A stretch of 64,000 nt of DNA, taken from positions 2,604,001-2,668,000 of the forward strand of contig NZ_CP042906.1 in the NCBI RefSeq assembly GCF_008728855.1, written 5' to 3'. The position numbers were made by a program, and so were the translations under genes. The stretch comes from Hypericibacter terrae. Its GTDB lineage: Bacteria; Pseudomonadota; Alphaproteobacteria; Dongiales; Dongiaceae. The notes under the pieces were generated by a model that had not been told where the DNA came from, ran no database searches, and saw only the letters and a program-made list of their open reading frames with translations. Below, piece by piece: positions 7,595 through 16,672 of the stretch. Each line of letters starts with the position of its first letter. Within the stretch, counting starts at the first letter, position 1.

Positions 7595-9055
7595 TTGGTC
7601 AAACGTCAAACATTCCGGTTCGCGATCATCAGCGGCTGCATCCTGCTGATCGCCGGGGCCGTGCTCGGGCTGATCCATCGCAGTGCGTCGCTCGAAAGGC
7701 TCGAGGCGATGGCCGAGCGCCAGAACGTCGCCTTGACGAAGGTCTTCGCCAACGCCGCCTGGAGCGATTTCCGCAGCTATGTGGCCAAGGCCGGCCTCTC
7801 CGATCCCGAGGCGCTGCGCAACACCGCTGAAGTGGATGCGTTGGGCCAGCGCATCAAGGCGCTGATGCAGGGCTCCTCCATCGCCAAGGTCAAGCTCTAC
7901 GACAAGGAAGGGCTGACGGTCTATTCGACCGACCGGGCCGAGATCGGCATCCGCAAGCGCAACGAAGGCTTCGAGGAAGCCAAGGCCGGCGGCATCGCCA
8001 ACGAAATCGAGCGCAAGGATCAGATGCTGTCCTTCGACGGCGTCGTGACCGACCGCAACGTGGTTTCCACTTATCTCCCGCTCTTCGCGCCCGGCAGCCC
8101 GACCGAGGTCGAGGCCGTCATCGAAGTCTATGACGACGTCACCGACATCGTGACGGCGATCGACAATGACGAGATGTTCGCCGCCGGCATCCTCGCTGCG
8201 GTTCAGCTCCTGATCTATCTGGGGCTGGTGGTGATCGTTTATCGCAGCGACCAGGCCGTGGCGCGCGCCCATGGCCGCGAGCTCAAGCTCTCCGCCGCCG
8301 CCGCGCGGGCCGAGGCCGCGAGTCAGGCCAAGTCCGAGTTCCTGGCGAATATGAGCCACGAGCTGCGCACGCCCCTCAACGCCATCATCGGCTTCGCCGA
8401 GGTGATCAAGAACGGCGTGATGGGGCCGGTGCAGCCCCCGGTCTATCAGAGCTATCTCGACGACATCTGGACCGCGGCGACCCATCTGGGCCGCGTCATC
8501 AACGACATCCTAGACCTGACCAAGGCCGAGGCGGGCAAGATGCAGGTCGAGCGCAGCGACTTCAATGTGGGCGAGATCCTCGACCGGGTCCGGCGCATCA
8601 TGCAGGAGCAGGCGATCCGGGCCCGCGTGGCGCTCGAGATCGAGGCCGCGCCCGTGCCGGTGCGGGTCACCAGCGACGAACGCAAGATCCAGCAGATTCT
8701 CCTCAACCTGCTCTCCAACGCGATCAAGTTCACGCCGCCCGACGGCCGCGTGACCATGAGCGCGCTGCGCCAGCTCGACGGGATCGAGATCGCGGTGCGC
8801 GACAGCGGGATCGGCATGACCGCCGACGAGATCCCGATCGCGCTTTCGCCCTTCGGCCAGGTGGACAGCTCGCTCAGCCGCAAATATGAGGGCACCGGCA
8901 TCGGCCTGCCGTTGTCCCGGCGCCTGGCGCAGCTGCTGGGCGGCGACCTGGCGATCTCGAGCGAGAAGGGGGCCGGCACCGTGGTGCGGATCCGGATTCC
9001 CGATCGTGCCGCCGCCAACAGCTCCGCCGCCAAGACGACCGTCGCCGCGGCCTAG
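7595..9055 (+). CDS. Membrane-bound sensor histidine kinase
   Basis: A 486-residue orthodox histidine kinase. Transmembrane helices lie near residues 8-26 and 198-218 and flank a periplasmic sensor region of about 170 residues with no recognised domain. The cytoplasmic part carries the H-box MSHELRTPLNAIIGF with phosphoacceptor His255, N-box LLNLLSNAIKFTP, G1 VRDSGIGMT, an F-region (LSPFGQVDSSLSRK) and G2 GTGIGLPLSRRL. The start is the TTG at 7595, preceded by GGGAG; it is the only in-frame start that preserves the first membrane helix. The H-box style resembles alphaproteobacterial PleC/DivJ/PdhS kinases, but I would not assign one. No response regulator is adjacent, so the partner is elsewhere. 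Confidence 0.92.
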   Translation: MVKRQTFRFAIISGCILLIAGAVLGLIHRSASLERLEAMAERQNVALTKVFANAAWSDFRSYVAKAGLSDPEALRNTAEVDALGQRIKALMQGSSIAKVKLYDKEGLTVYSTDRAEIGIRKRNEGFEEAKAGGIANEIERKDQMLSFDGVVTDRNVVSTYLPLFAPGSPTEVEAVIEVYDDVTDIVTAIDNDEMFAAGILAAVQLLIYLGLVVIVYRSDQAVARAHGRELKLSAAAARAEAASQAKSEFLANMSHELRTPLNAIIGFAEVIKNGVMGPVQPPVYQSYLDDIWTAATHLGRVINDILDLTKAEAGKMQVERSDFNVGEILDRVRRIMQEQAIRARVALEIEAAPVPVRVTSDERKIQQILLNLLSNAIKFTPPDGRVTMSALRQLDGIEIAVRDSGIGMTADEIPIALSPFGQVDSSLSRKYEGTGIGLPLSRRLAQLLGGDLAISSEKGAGTVVRIRIPDRAAANSSAAKTTVAAA

Positions 9056-9084
9056 TCCGTTCTCTTCGACTCTCTTCCGGCCCG

Positions 9085-9126
9085 CAAAGAAAGAGGCCGC
9101 CTCCACTCTTGCGAGCGAAGGCGGCC
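9085..9126 (-). terminator. Probable intrinsic terminator of glnA
   Basis: On the minus strand an 8-bp perfect stem (GGCCGCCT with AGGCGGCC, arms at 9119-9126 and 9095-9102) is followed by TCTTTCTTT. It lies 55 nt past the glnA stop, in the convergent gap between the kinase gene and glnA. Confidence 0.6.
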
Positions 9127-9180
9127 CAGGGCAACGGCCTCAACACGCGATGCCTGGCAGCATCGCACCAGGGAAGGCCG

Positions 9181-10590
9181 TCAGACGCTGTAGTACAGCT
9201 TGAACTCGAGCGGATGCGGGGTCATCTCGTAGTCGTGGACTTCCTCCCACCGCAGCTCGAGATAGGCGCTGATGAAGTCGTCGGTGAAGACATCGCCCTT
9301 CTTGAGGAACGCATTGTCCTTCTCCAGGCTCTCGAGCGCTTCGCGCAGCGAACCGCAGACGGTGGGAACGTTCTTCAGTTCCTCGGGCGGCAGGTCGTAG
9401 AGGTTCTTGTCCATCGGGTCGCCCGGATGGATCTTGTTCATGATGCCGTCGAGACCCGCCATCAGCATGGCCGCATAGGCGAGATAGGGGTTGGCGCCCG
9501 GATCCGGGAACCGGACCTCGACGCGCTTGCCCTTCGGGTTCGCCACGAACGGAATGCGGCAGGAGGCGGAACGGTTGCGCGAGGAATAGGCCAGCAGCAC
9601 CGGCGCCTCGTAACCGGGCACTAGGCGCTTGTAGCTGTTGGTGAGCGGGTTGGTGAAGGCGTTCAGCGCCTTGGCGTGCTTGATGATGCCGCCGATGTAA
9701 TAGAGCGCCGTCTCCGACAGATCCGCATAGCCATTGCCGGCGAAGAGCGGCTGCCCGTTCTTCCAGATCGACTGATGGACGTGCATGCCCGAGCCGTTGT
9801 CGCCCTTGACCGGCTTCGGCATGAAGGTCGCCGTCTTGCCGTAGGAATGCGCGACGTTGTGGACGCAGTATTTGTAGATCTGCATCCCGTCGGCGATTTT
9901 GGTCAGGGTGTCGAACTTGATGCCCAGCTCATGCTGGCTCGGCGCCACCTCGTGATGATGCTTCTCGACCGTCACGCCCATCTCGGCGATGGTCGAGAGC
10001 ATCTCGGCGCGAAGATCGCCGCCGCTGTCCAGCGGCGCCACCGGAAAGTAGCCGCCTTTGACGAGCGGACGATGGCCGTGATTGCCTTCTTCCATCTTGC
10101 GGCCGCTGACATAGGGGCCCTCGTCAGAGGAGAACTCGACGAAGGTGCGGTTCATCGAGACTTCGTAGCGCATGTCGTCGAACACGAAGAACTCGGCCTC
10201 GGGCCCCATGAAGGCGGTGTCGCCGATGCCGGTGCTCTTCAGGTAGGTTTCGGCCGCCTTGGCGATCGAGCGCGGATCGCGGCCGTAATTCTGGCCAGTG
10301 AGCGGCTCCACGATGTCGCAGAACACGACCAGCGAAGTCTGGGCGGCGAAGGGATCGAGGATCGCCGTGTCGCAGTCCGGCATCAGGATCATGTCGGACT
10401 CGTTGATGGCCTTCCAGCCGGCGATCGAAGAGCCGTCGAACATCACGCCTTCGGTCAGCATGTCCTCGTCGACGGTGATGACCGCCTGGGCGATGTGGTG
10501 CCATTTGCCGCGCGGATCGGTGAAGCGGAAATCGACATATTTGACGTCATGCTCCTTGATCATCGCGAGGAGCTTCTTCGGATCGGACAT
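9181..10590 (-). CDS. glnA: Glutamine synthetase type I
   Basis: 469 residues, the standard length of GSI. It makes glutamine from glutamate, ammonia and ATP as a cytoplasmic dodecamer. Visible signatures are the N-terminal [16 protein letters not shown], the ATP-site region [12 protein letters not shown], the glutamate-binding NRSASCRIP, and [12 protein letters not shown] with Tyr398 in the position of the adenylylation site, which implies GlnE control. It is 95 bp downstream of glnB on the same strand, the usual alphaproteobacterial glnBA order. A sigma-54-like promoter lies upstream of glnB, and a terminator-like hairpin follows glnA. Start [15 protein letters not shown] is standard. Confidence 0.98.
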   Translation of the reverse strand: MSDPKKLLAMIKEHDVKYVDFRFTDPRGKWHHIAQAVITVDEDMLTEGVMFDGSSIAGWKAINESDMILMPDCDTAILDPFAAQTSLVVFCDIVEPLTGQNYGRDPRSIAKAAETYLKSTGIGDTAFMGPEAEFFVFDDMRYEVSMNRTFVEFSSDEGPYVSGRKMEEGNHGHRPLVKGGYFPVAPLDSGGDLRAEMLSTIAEMGVTVEKHHHEVAPSQHELGIKFDTLTKIADGMQIYKYCVHNVAHSYGKTATFMPKPVKGDNGSGMHVHQSIWKNGQPLFAGNGYADLSETALYYIGGIIKHAKALNAFTNPLTNSYKRLVPGYEAPVLLAYSSRNRSASCRIPFVANPKGKRVEVRFPDPGANPYLAYAAMLMAGLDGIMNKIHPGDPMDKNLYDLPPEELKNVPTVCGSLREALESLEKDNAFLKKGDVFTDDFISAYLELRWEEVHDYEMTPHPLEFKLYYSV

Positions 10591-10685
10591 GTGTGCGTCT
10601 TCCCTGGGTCTGTTGGGTTCGTGTTGTTTGTGGGTCTGGTGTAATCGTTGTCGGTTACGGCGTGATGGGCATGTCGGCAGGTCGA

Positions 10686-11167
<482 letters not shown>

Positions 11168-11224
11168 CCTGGCGCGAGAACAGGCAGGGATTTGCGGCGG
11201 CATTGCGCAGCGGGAGCGAAGGCC

Positions 11225-12100
11225 ATGACAAGGTTGGAAAGTTTCGCCGGATCGGTCTGGCCGCCGCCGCTCGCTCCCGCCGATCAGGCCCGTGCGACCG
11301 AAGCGCTCGAGGCCGGCCAGATCCTCTATTTCCCGACGCTCGCTTTCGCGATCGAGCCGGAGGAACGGCGCTTCCTGGCGGATGGCTGGTCGGCCGCCGC
11401 CAAGAACATCAGCTACGATCCGGCGCGCGGGACGCTCGGCGGCACCAAGGCGCAAGGCGAGGATGCCGCCGGCCTGATGCGGCTGATGGCGCGCTATGCA
11501 CAGGCGAGCCAGGCGCTCATCGAAGCCGCGATCCCGATCTATCGCGGCCGGCTCGAGATGGCGCGAACCAGCTTCCGTCCGGTCGAGATCGCGGGACGTG
11601 CGAGCTCGCCGCGTCACGACGACACGAAGCTGCATATCGACGCCTTTCCGTCGCGGCCCACCGCCGGCCGGCGCATCCTCAGGGTCTTCAGCAATATCGA
11701 TCCCCAGGGGCAACCCAGGCAGTGGCGCGTCGGCGCGCCCTTCGCCGCCACCGCGCGGCAGTTCTATCCGCGCCTGCCGCAGGCCGTTCCCGGAAGCGCC
11801 ATGGCCCATGCGGTGCTGGGCCTGACCAAGGGCCGTCGGCGCGCCTATGACCATTACATGCTCAAGCTCCATGACGCGATGAAGCGGGACGAGAGCTATC
11901 AGCAGGACCGTGGGATCGAGACGGTCGCCTTCCCCGTGGGCTCGAGCTGGATCGTTTTCACCGACCAGGTGGCGCATGCGGCAACCGCCGGGCGCCATGC
12001 GCTGGAGCAGACCTTTCATCTCGATCCCGCCCAAATGAAACACCCCGAGCGTTCGCCGCTCAGGGTGCTGGAAGGCTTGGCGGGACGAGAGCTGGTTTAG
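11225..12100 (+). CDS. kdoO: Kdo hydroxylase family protein
   Basis: A 291-residue protein resembling 3-deoxy-D-manno-oct-2-ulosonic acid hydroxylases, Fe(II)/2-oxoglutarate enzymes that convert Kdo to Ko in the lipopolysaccharide inner core. The likely iron ligands are H137-x-D139 in HDDTKLHIDAFPS and a distal His in FTDQVAHAATAGRHALEQTFH. The N-terminal block AGQILYFPTLAFAIEPEERRFL and the segment KNISYDPARGTLGGTK are family-like. The ATG at 11225, preceded by GGGAGCGAAGG, was chosen; residues encoded upstream overlap the glnB promoter region. It is divergent from glnBA. The symbol is by family resemblance; activity on Kdo itself is inferred. Confidence 0.8.
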   Translation: MTRLESFAGSVWPPPLAPADQARATEALEAGQILYFPTLAFAIEPEERRFLADGWSAAAKNISYDPARGTLGGTKAQGEDAAGLMRLMARYAQASQALIEAAIPIYRGRLEMARTSFRPVEIAGRASSPRHDDTKLHIDAFPSRPTAGRRILRVFSNIDPQGQPRQWRVGAPFAATARQFYPRLPQAVPGSAMAHAVLGLTKGRRRAYDHYMLKLHDAMKRDESYQQDRGIETVAFPVGSSWIVFTDQVAHAATAGRHALEQTFHLDPAQMKHPERSPLRVLEGLAGRELV

Positions 12101-12116
12101 AACTAGCGGGGGAATC

Positions 12117-12216
12117 CCTTCCCCCGCTTGCGGGGGAAGGCTAGGAAGGAGGGAATACTCGCTGCAAGCAGTGGCGCCATCCCCCTCCTTGATCCTCCCC
12201 CTGAAGAAGGGGGAGG
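12117..12216. repeat. GC-rich palindromic intergenic repeat (copy 1)
   Basis: Two hairpins in the convergent gap between kdoO and the aminotransferase gene. The first is a perfect 10-bp stem (CCTTCCCCCG at 12117-12126 with CGGGGGAAGG at 12131-12140). The second is a 9-bp stem (CCTCCCCCT at 12194-12202 with its complement at 12208-12216). Similar CCTCCCC/GGGGAGG hairpins recur between nuoI and nuoJ. They look like a dispersed REP-type element. They could also terminate both converging transcripts, but T-tracts are lacking. Confidence 0.55.
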
Positions 12217-12255
12217 AGACAGACTCCAACTTCTACGACCTTTACGCCGTCCTTT

Positions 12256-13437
12256 TCAGGCCGCCTTGCGCTGGGCCAGCCAGTCGCCGAAGCGGCGCAT
12301 CGCCTCGGCGATGTTCTCGAGGCTGTTGGCGTAGGAGACGCGCAGGTAACCTTCGCCATAGCTGCCGAAGCTGGTGCCGGCGATGGTGGCGACGCCGGCA
12401 TCGTTCAGGAGGCCGCCTTCGACCTGCTTGGCGGTAAGGCCGATCTTGCTGATGTTCGGAAACACATAGAAGGCGCCCAGGGCGTCGACGCAGGAGACGC
12501 CCGGCAGCTTGTTGAGCGCGCCCACCACGAACCGGCGGCGCTCGTCGAACGCCTTGCACATCTTGGCGACGTCGTCCTTGGGACCGGTGAGGGCCGCGAG
12601 GCCGGCATACTGCGCCGAAGCGTTGACGCAGGAATGGCAGTTGATGGCAAGGCGCGTGGCGAGCTCGGCCAGCTTGCCCGGCCACACCGCGTAGCCCATG
12701 CGCCAGCCGGTCATCGCGTAGGTCTTGGACCAGCCATCGAGCATGATCAGGCGGTCGCGCAGCTGCTCGAAGCGGAGCAGGCTCAGATGCTTGCGGCCCT
12801 CATAGAGGATCTCGCTATAGATCTCGTCCGACATGATCGCGACGTTGGGGAACTTCTCGAGACCCTTCACCAGCTTCTCGACCTCGGCATCGGCGGTGAC
12901 GCCGCCGGTCGGATTGGCCGGGCTGTTGATGATGATCAGACGGGTCTTGTCCGTAATCCGCGAGAGCAGATCGTCCGCGGAGAAGCCGAAGCCGTTCTTC
13001 TCCAGGAGCGGCAAGGGCACCGCCTTGGCACCGGTGAAGTTGATCGCGGATTCGTAAATCGGGAAGCCGGGGTTCGGATAAATGATCTCGGCACCGGGCT
13101 CGCCGAACATGAGGATGGCGAAGAACATCGTCACCTTGCCGCCGGGGACCACCACGACCTGGGCGGGATCGATCGTCACGCCATGGCGGCGATGCAGGTC
13201 GGCCGAGACCGCCTCGCGCAGCTGCGGGATGCCGTTGGCCGGGGTGTAGCCGTGATGGCCGTCCTTCAGCGCCTTGATGGCCGCGTCGACGATATGGGCC
13301 GGCGTCTTGAAGTCGGGCTGGCCGATGCCGAGGTTGATGATGCTCTTGCCCGCGGCCGCGAGCGCATTGGCGCGCGCCAGCACTTCGAAGGCGGATTCGG
13401 TGCCGAGGCGGCTCATGCCGGAGGCGAGTTGCAGCAT
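12256..13437 (-). CDS. Class I/II pyridoxal-phosphate aminotransferase
   Basis: A 393-residue fold-type I PLP enzyme of the aspartate/alanine aminotransferase group. Visible motifs are INLGIGQPDFKTP near the N-terminus, YTPANGIPQLREAV, PANPTGG before the PLP-phosphate region, SDEIYSEILYEG with the pyridine-N-binding Asp, and the Schiff-base lysine in GWSKTYAMTGWRMGY. The start at 13437 has an AGGGAG/AGGGG ribosome-binding site directly upstream; the longer frame adds a basic non-family tail. Sequence style suggests an aspartate, alanine or aromatic aminotransferase, but the amino acid cannot be fixed. It converges with kdoO over a GC-rich palindromic repeat. Confidence 0.9.
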   Translation of the reverse strand: MLQLASGMSRLGTESAFEVLARANALAAAGKSIINLGIGQPDFKTPAHIVDAAIKALKDGHHGYTPANGIPQLREAVSADLHRRHGVTIDPAQVVVVPGGKVTMFFAILMFGEPGAEIIYPNPGFPIYESAINFTGAKAVPLPLLEKNGFGFSADDLLSRITDKTRLIIINSPANPTGGVTADAEVEKLVKGLEKFPNVAIMSDEIYSEILYEGRKHLSLLRFEQLRDRLIMLDGWSKTYAMTGWRMGYAVWPGKLAELATRLAINCHSCVNASAQYAGLAALTGPKDDVAKMCKAFDERRRFVVGALNKLPGVSCVDALGAFYVFPNISKIGLTAKQVEGGLLNDAGVATIAGTSFGSYGEGYLRVSYANSLENIAEAMRRFGDWLAQRKAA

Positions 13438-13677
13438 TGTCCCCTGATCTCCCTGATGGATTGGCAGTTTCTCGTGACGGCCGGCCCGTCGGGGCATGCT
13501 TTCCAGCGCCCCCGGCGAAGGAGGTGTGGGAGAGCCCCGCGCAAGCCCGCAAATGGCTAGCCTAAATCGCGGTTCGCCGAGAAGCAGGCTTTTCTGGCCG
13601 CGACGTTTTTTCGCTTACCTGCGAGGATCGGGGCGGGTGTGGCAGGGACGGGGCGGGACCGGGACGGCCGGCCGTGC

Positions 13678-13706
13678 TTGACGGCACCCCCGCCACCCTT
13701 TACTTA
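13678..13706 (+). promoter_or_regulatory. Sigma-70-type promoter of tRNA-His
   Basis: TTGACG (13678-13683), a 17-bp spacer and TACTTA (13701-13706) end 12 bp before the tRNA-His gene. Confidence 0.6.
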
Positions 13707-13717
13707 ACCGCCGCGGC

Positions 13718-13795
13718 GGCGGGCGTAGCTCAGGTGGTTAGAGCGCCAGATTGTGGATCTGGATGTCGTGGGTTCAAGTCCCATCGCTCGCCCCA
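13718..13795 (+). tRNA. tRNA-His (anticodon GTG)
   Basis: A full cloverleaf can be folded. The acceptor stem GCGGGCG (13719-13725) pairs with CGCTCGC, D-stem GCTC/GAGC, anticodon stem CCAGA/TCTGG with loop TTGTGGA and GTG at 13753-13755, and a T-arm with TTCAAGT. The histidine-specific extra G-1 (13718) faces discriminator C73, and CCA is encoded (13793-13795). Confidence 0.97.
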
Positions 13796-13909
13796 GTTCT
13801 CCTTCAGTTTTATGCCGACGGGTTCGACAGGTTTTCTGCCGGAAATGCCCCGGCGACGGTGCGGGGGAGCGGGTCCGGATCGGGCGGGGACAGGCCCCGC
13901 GGGGGCACC

Positions 13910-14320
13910 ATGGATCGCGACGCCATCCTCTTCGCCAACGAGGCCTTCTACCGGGCCTTCGCCGATCGCGACCCCGCCGCCATGGAAGACCTCTGGGCGA
14001 AGGACGCGCCGGTGGTCTGCATCCACCCCGGCTGGGCGCCGCTGACCGATCGCGAGACTGTCGTCGCCAGCTGGCGCGCGATCCTGACCGGGCGTAACGC
14101 GCCCGACATAAAATGCCGGAACCCGCGCGTGTTCCAGCATGGCGAGACCGCGATCGTGATCTGTTTCGAGATGATCGGCGCCGGCTTCCTGGTGGCGACC
14201 AACTGTTTCGTACGCCAGCGCGGCCGCTGGAAAATGGTGCATCACCAGGCGGGCCCGACCAACCAGGATCCGCCGGCCGACAGCGACAACGACAATGAGC
14301 CGGGCGGGCCGGTGAATTGA
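13910..14320 (+). CDS. SnoaL-like / nuclear transport factor 2-fold protein
   Basis: A 136-residue protein with the ketosteroid-isomerase-like (NTF2) fold pattern: an N-terminal helix ILFANEAFYRAFADRDPAAMEDLWAKD, then CIHPGWAPLTDRETVVASWRAIL and the strand pair TAIVICFEMIGAGFLVATNCFVRQRGRWKMVHHQAGP. Proteins of this kind often carry a SnoaL-like or DUF4440 annotation, and functions range from isomerases to binding proteins, so none is assigned. The ATG at 13910 follows GGGGGCACC and matches the family start. The tail NQDPPADSDNDNEPGG is probably disordered. It lies just after tRNA-His and about 60 bp before the Sel1/SPOR gene. Confidence 0.75.
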   Translation: MDRDAILFANEAFYRAFADRDPAAMEDLWAKDAPVVCIHPGWAPLTDRETVVASWRAILTGRNAPDIKCRNPRVFQHGETAIVICFEMIGAGFLVATNCFVRQRGRWKMVHHQAGPTNQDPPADSDNDNEPGGPVN

Positions 14321-14379
14321 GCAGGCATCTCTTGCGCCGGCCGTGGGTCGCATTGCATAGGGCTCCCCGCCACGGCATC

Positions 14380-15861
14380 ATGCGCGCCATGATTCGCGCA
14401 TTCTCGACACGGGCTTACGCCTTGCGTGGCGCCCTGATCATCGCAACGCTGCTGCTCTCGATCCTGGCCGGGACCCCGGCCCGGGCGGAGAGTTATGAGG
14501 CTGGTCTCGCGGCCTTCGACAAGGGCGATTTCGAGACCGCCGCCAAGGAATGGCGCCCCATGGCGGAGGGCGGCGATGCGCGCGCGCAGCATGGCATGGG
14601 CCTGCTCTACGAGATCGGCTCGGGCGTCGAGAAGCGCGACTATGCCGAAGCGGTCAAATGGTATCAGAAGGCCGCCGACCAGGGCCTGCCGGCGGCGGAG
14701 AACAATCTCGCGCTGATGTATGCGCAAGGGCGCGGCGTGCCGCAGAGCATGGAGCAGGCGGCACGCTATTGGCGCTTTGCCGCCGAGGGTGGTCACCCCA
14801 TGGCCGAGTTCAATCTCGGCCTCATGTATTACAAGGGCGAGGGTGGCCTGGCCCAGAGCTTCAGCGACGCCGCCTGGTGGTTCGCCCAGGCCGCGACCCA
14901 GGGCTCGGCCGATGCGCAGTACGCGCTGGCGGAAATGTATCGCTCCGGCCGCGGCGTGCCGAAGAATCTCCAGGAAGCGAAGCGCTGGTACACGGAATCG
15001 GTGCAGGGCGGAAATCCCGCCGCCCAGAAACGCCTGGCCACGATCGACAAGGACATCCTGGCGGAACAGACACGCTATGCCCCGGCCTGGGCGCAGGGGT
15101 CCTCCGTCGACAAGGAGCGCCAGGCGGAGGCCGACGCCGCCGCCAAGGCCGCGGAGCAGGGGACATCGCCGGCGAGCATGGCGGTTCAGACGACGACCCC
15201 GGCGACGCAGACGGCACCCGCGACGACAACGACCGCAACGGCCGCGCCTTCGACAACGACCACAGTGCAGCCTTCGCCTTTGACGACGGCGGTGACCGCC
15301 GCCGCCACGGCGCCGGCGGCGACGGGCACCGGTGCCACGACCGTCGCTCCGCAGCCCCAGCCGTTCCAGCCGAGCGCCACCGGCAGCGGCACCTCGGCAG
15401 CGGCGGAAGATCCTTTCAACCCCACGCCGAAGCCTTTCGTTCCAACGCCTGGATCGGTTCCGACGGCGCCCGCGGCGACAACCGCCGCCGCGCCCGCAGC
15501 CACGGCAACGCTCACCCTGCCGACACCCACGACGACGCAGCAGGCAACGTTGCCGGCGGCCACCTCGACCCAGACCGCGACGCAGCCGGCTGCGAGCAGC
15601 GGGCCAGCGGTGCGGGTCTGGCTGAGCTCGACGCGCACGGAAGAGGAAGCCAAGGCCAAGTGGCAGGGCTTCCAAGCAACCTTCCCCGACCTGTTCGGCC
15701 GGCTGCAGGTGCTGATCAAGAAGGTCGATCTCGGCGACGAATCCGGCGTCTGGTACCGCGTCTTCGGCGGGCCGCTGCCCGATCGCGGCACGGCGCAGAA
15801 TCTGTGCGGCGAGCTGATGTCGCGGTCGCCCGGCGACAGCTGCATGGTGGTGGTCAATTGA
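14380..15861 (+). CDS. Sel1-repeat protein with C-terminal SPOR domain
   Basis: 493 residues with three parts. An N-terminal signal peptide (GALIIATLLLSILAGTPARA) sends it to the periplasm. Several tandem Sel1-like repeats of about 36 residues follow, recognised by ALMYAQGRGVPQS, GLMYYKGEGG and AEMYRSGRGVPKN. Then comes a long linker rich in Thr, Ala and Pro, and a C-terminal SPOR-like domain (VRVWLSSTRTEEEAKAKW to GDSCMVVVN). SPOR domains bind denuded peptidoglycan at division septa; Sel1 repeats are protein-interaction scaffolds. The start may be ATG 14380 or ATG 14389. Its stop overlaps the TTG start of the aldolase gene. Confidence 0.85.
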   Translation: MRAMIRAFSTRAYALRGALIIATLLLSILAGTPARAESYEAGLAAFDKGDFETAAKEWRPMAEGGDARAQHGMGLLYEIGSGVEKRDYAEAVKWYQKAADQGLPAAENNLALMYAQGRGVPQSMEQAARYWRFAAEGGHPMAEFNLGLMYYKGEGGLAQSFSDAAWWFAQAATQGSADAQYALAEMYRSGRGVPKNLQEAKRWYTESVQGGNPAAQKRLATIDKDILAEQTRYAPAWAQGSSVDKERQAEADAAAKAAEQGTSPASMAVQTTTPATQTAPATTTTATAAPSTTTTVQPSPLTTAVTAAATAPAATGTGATTVAPQPQPFQPSATGSGTSAAAEDPFNPTPKPFVPTPGSVPTAPAATTAAAPAATATLTLPTPTTTQQATLPAATSTQTATQPAASSGPAVRVWLSSTRTEEEAKAKWQGFQATFPDLFGRLQVLIKKVDLGDESGVWYRVFGGPLPDRGTAQNLCGELMSRSPGDSCMVVVN

Positions 15862-16661
15862 CCCTTGCGCGGGGGCCCGCGTCGCGGTTGGGCGGGCTGA
15901 AGGCCCATCTCAGGGCCGGCGGCCAGGCCTTCGGCTGCTTCCTCAATTCCGGCAGCCCCAGCGTCGCCGAGATGATGGCGGCGGCGGGCTATGACTGCCT
16001 GATGATCGACGCCGAGCACAGCCCGATCGGCATCGAGACCATGCATGCCATGGCGACCGCGATCCGCTCCGGCGGCGCCTCCACGCTGGTGCGCGTGCCG
16101 GCGATGGATCCGGTCGCGATCAAGCTGGCGCTCGATCTCGGCGTCGACGGCATCATGGCGCCGGCGATCAACAGCGCGGCCGAGGCGAGGGCCTTCGTCG
16201 CGGCCTGCCGCTATCCGCCCGAAGGCCATCGCGGTGTCGCGGTGCCGGTCATCCGGGCCTCGGCCTATGGCTTCAACGCCGCCGACTACATCCGCGAGGC
16301 CAACGATGCGCTTCTGGTGATCGCGCAGATCGAGACCGCGCGCGGCGTCGCCGAGGCCGAAGCGATCGCGGCCACGCCCGGCATCGATCTCTGCTTCATC
16401 GGCCCGCACGATCTCTCGGCCAGCCTCGGCCATATGGGACAGCCGGATCATCCCGAGGCGAAGGCCGCGATCGGCCGGGTGGAAGGTGCCGTGCGCAAGG
16501 CGAAATGCTGGCTGGGCACGATCCCGACGGCATCGCGTGCCGCCGACCGCCTCTTCGCCGATGGCTATGAGCTGGTGCTGGGGAGCGCCGATCTGGCCAT
16601 CCTGCGCGAAGCCGTTCGCGCCCAGGTCGAACGCTACAAGCCCACCCCGCGCTCGAGCTGA
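15858..16661 (+). CDS. HpcH/HpaI family aldolase
   Basis: A 267-residue metal-dependent class II aldolase of the HpcH/HpaI (citrate-lyase-like) superfamily. Motifs are GCFLNSGSPSVAEMMAAAG, the MIDAEHSP segment, VRVPAMDPVAIKLALDLGVDGIMAP, and QIETARGVAEAEAIAATPGIDLCFIGPHDLS, which holds the metal-binding Glu and Asp. Members cleave or form 4-hydroxy-2-oxo acids; the substrate is not predictable. No ATG is suitable: TTG 15858 overlaps the preceding stop (TTGA), and TTG 15888 is an alternative. Translation is probably coupled to the Sel1/SPOR gene. It lies 11 bp before nnr. Confidence 0.86.
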   Translation: MTLARGPASRLGGLKAHLRAGGQAFGCFLNSGSPSVAEMMAAAGYDCLMIDAEHSPIGIETMHAMATAIRSGGASTLVRVPAMDPVAIKLALDLGVDGIMAPAINSAAEARAFVAACRYPPEGHRGVAVPVIRASAYGFNAADYIREANDALLVIAQIETARGVAEAEAIAATPGIDLCFIGPHDLSASLGHMGQPDHPEAKAAIGRVEGAVRKAKCWLGTIPTASRAADRLFADGYELVLGSADLAILREAVRAQVERYKPTPRSS

Positions 16662-16672
16662 AAGCCGATCCC

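Noticed and set aside
13674-14045. Open frame spanning tRNA-His
   Set aside because: It reads through the tRNA gene and has no homologous features.
14242-15675. 477-codon minus-strand frame rich in Arg and Gly
   Set aside because: Antisense shadow of the low-complexity Thr/Ala/Pro linker of the Sel1-SPOR gene.
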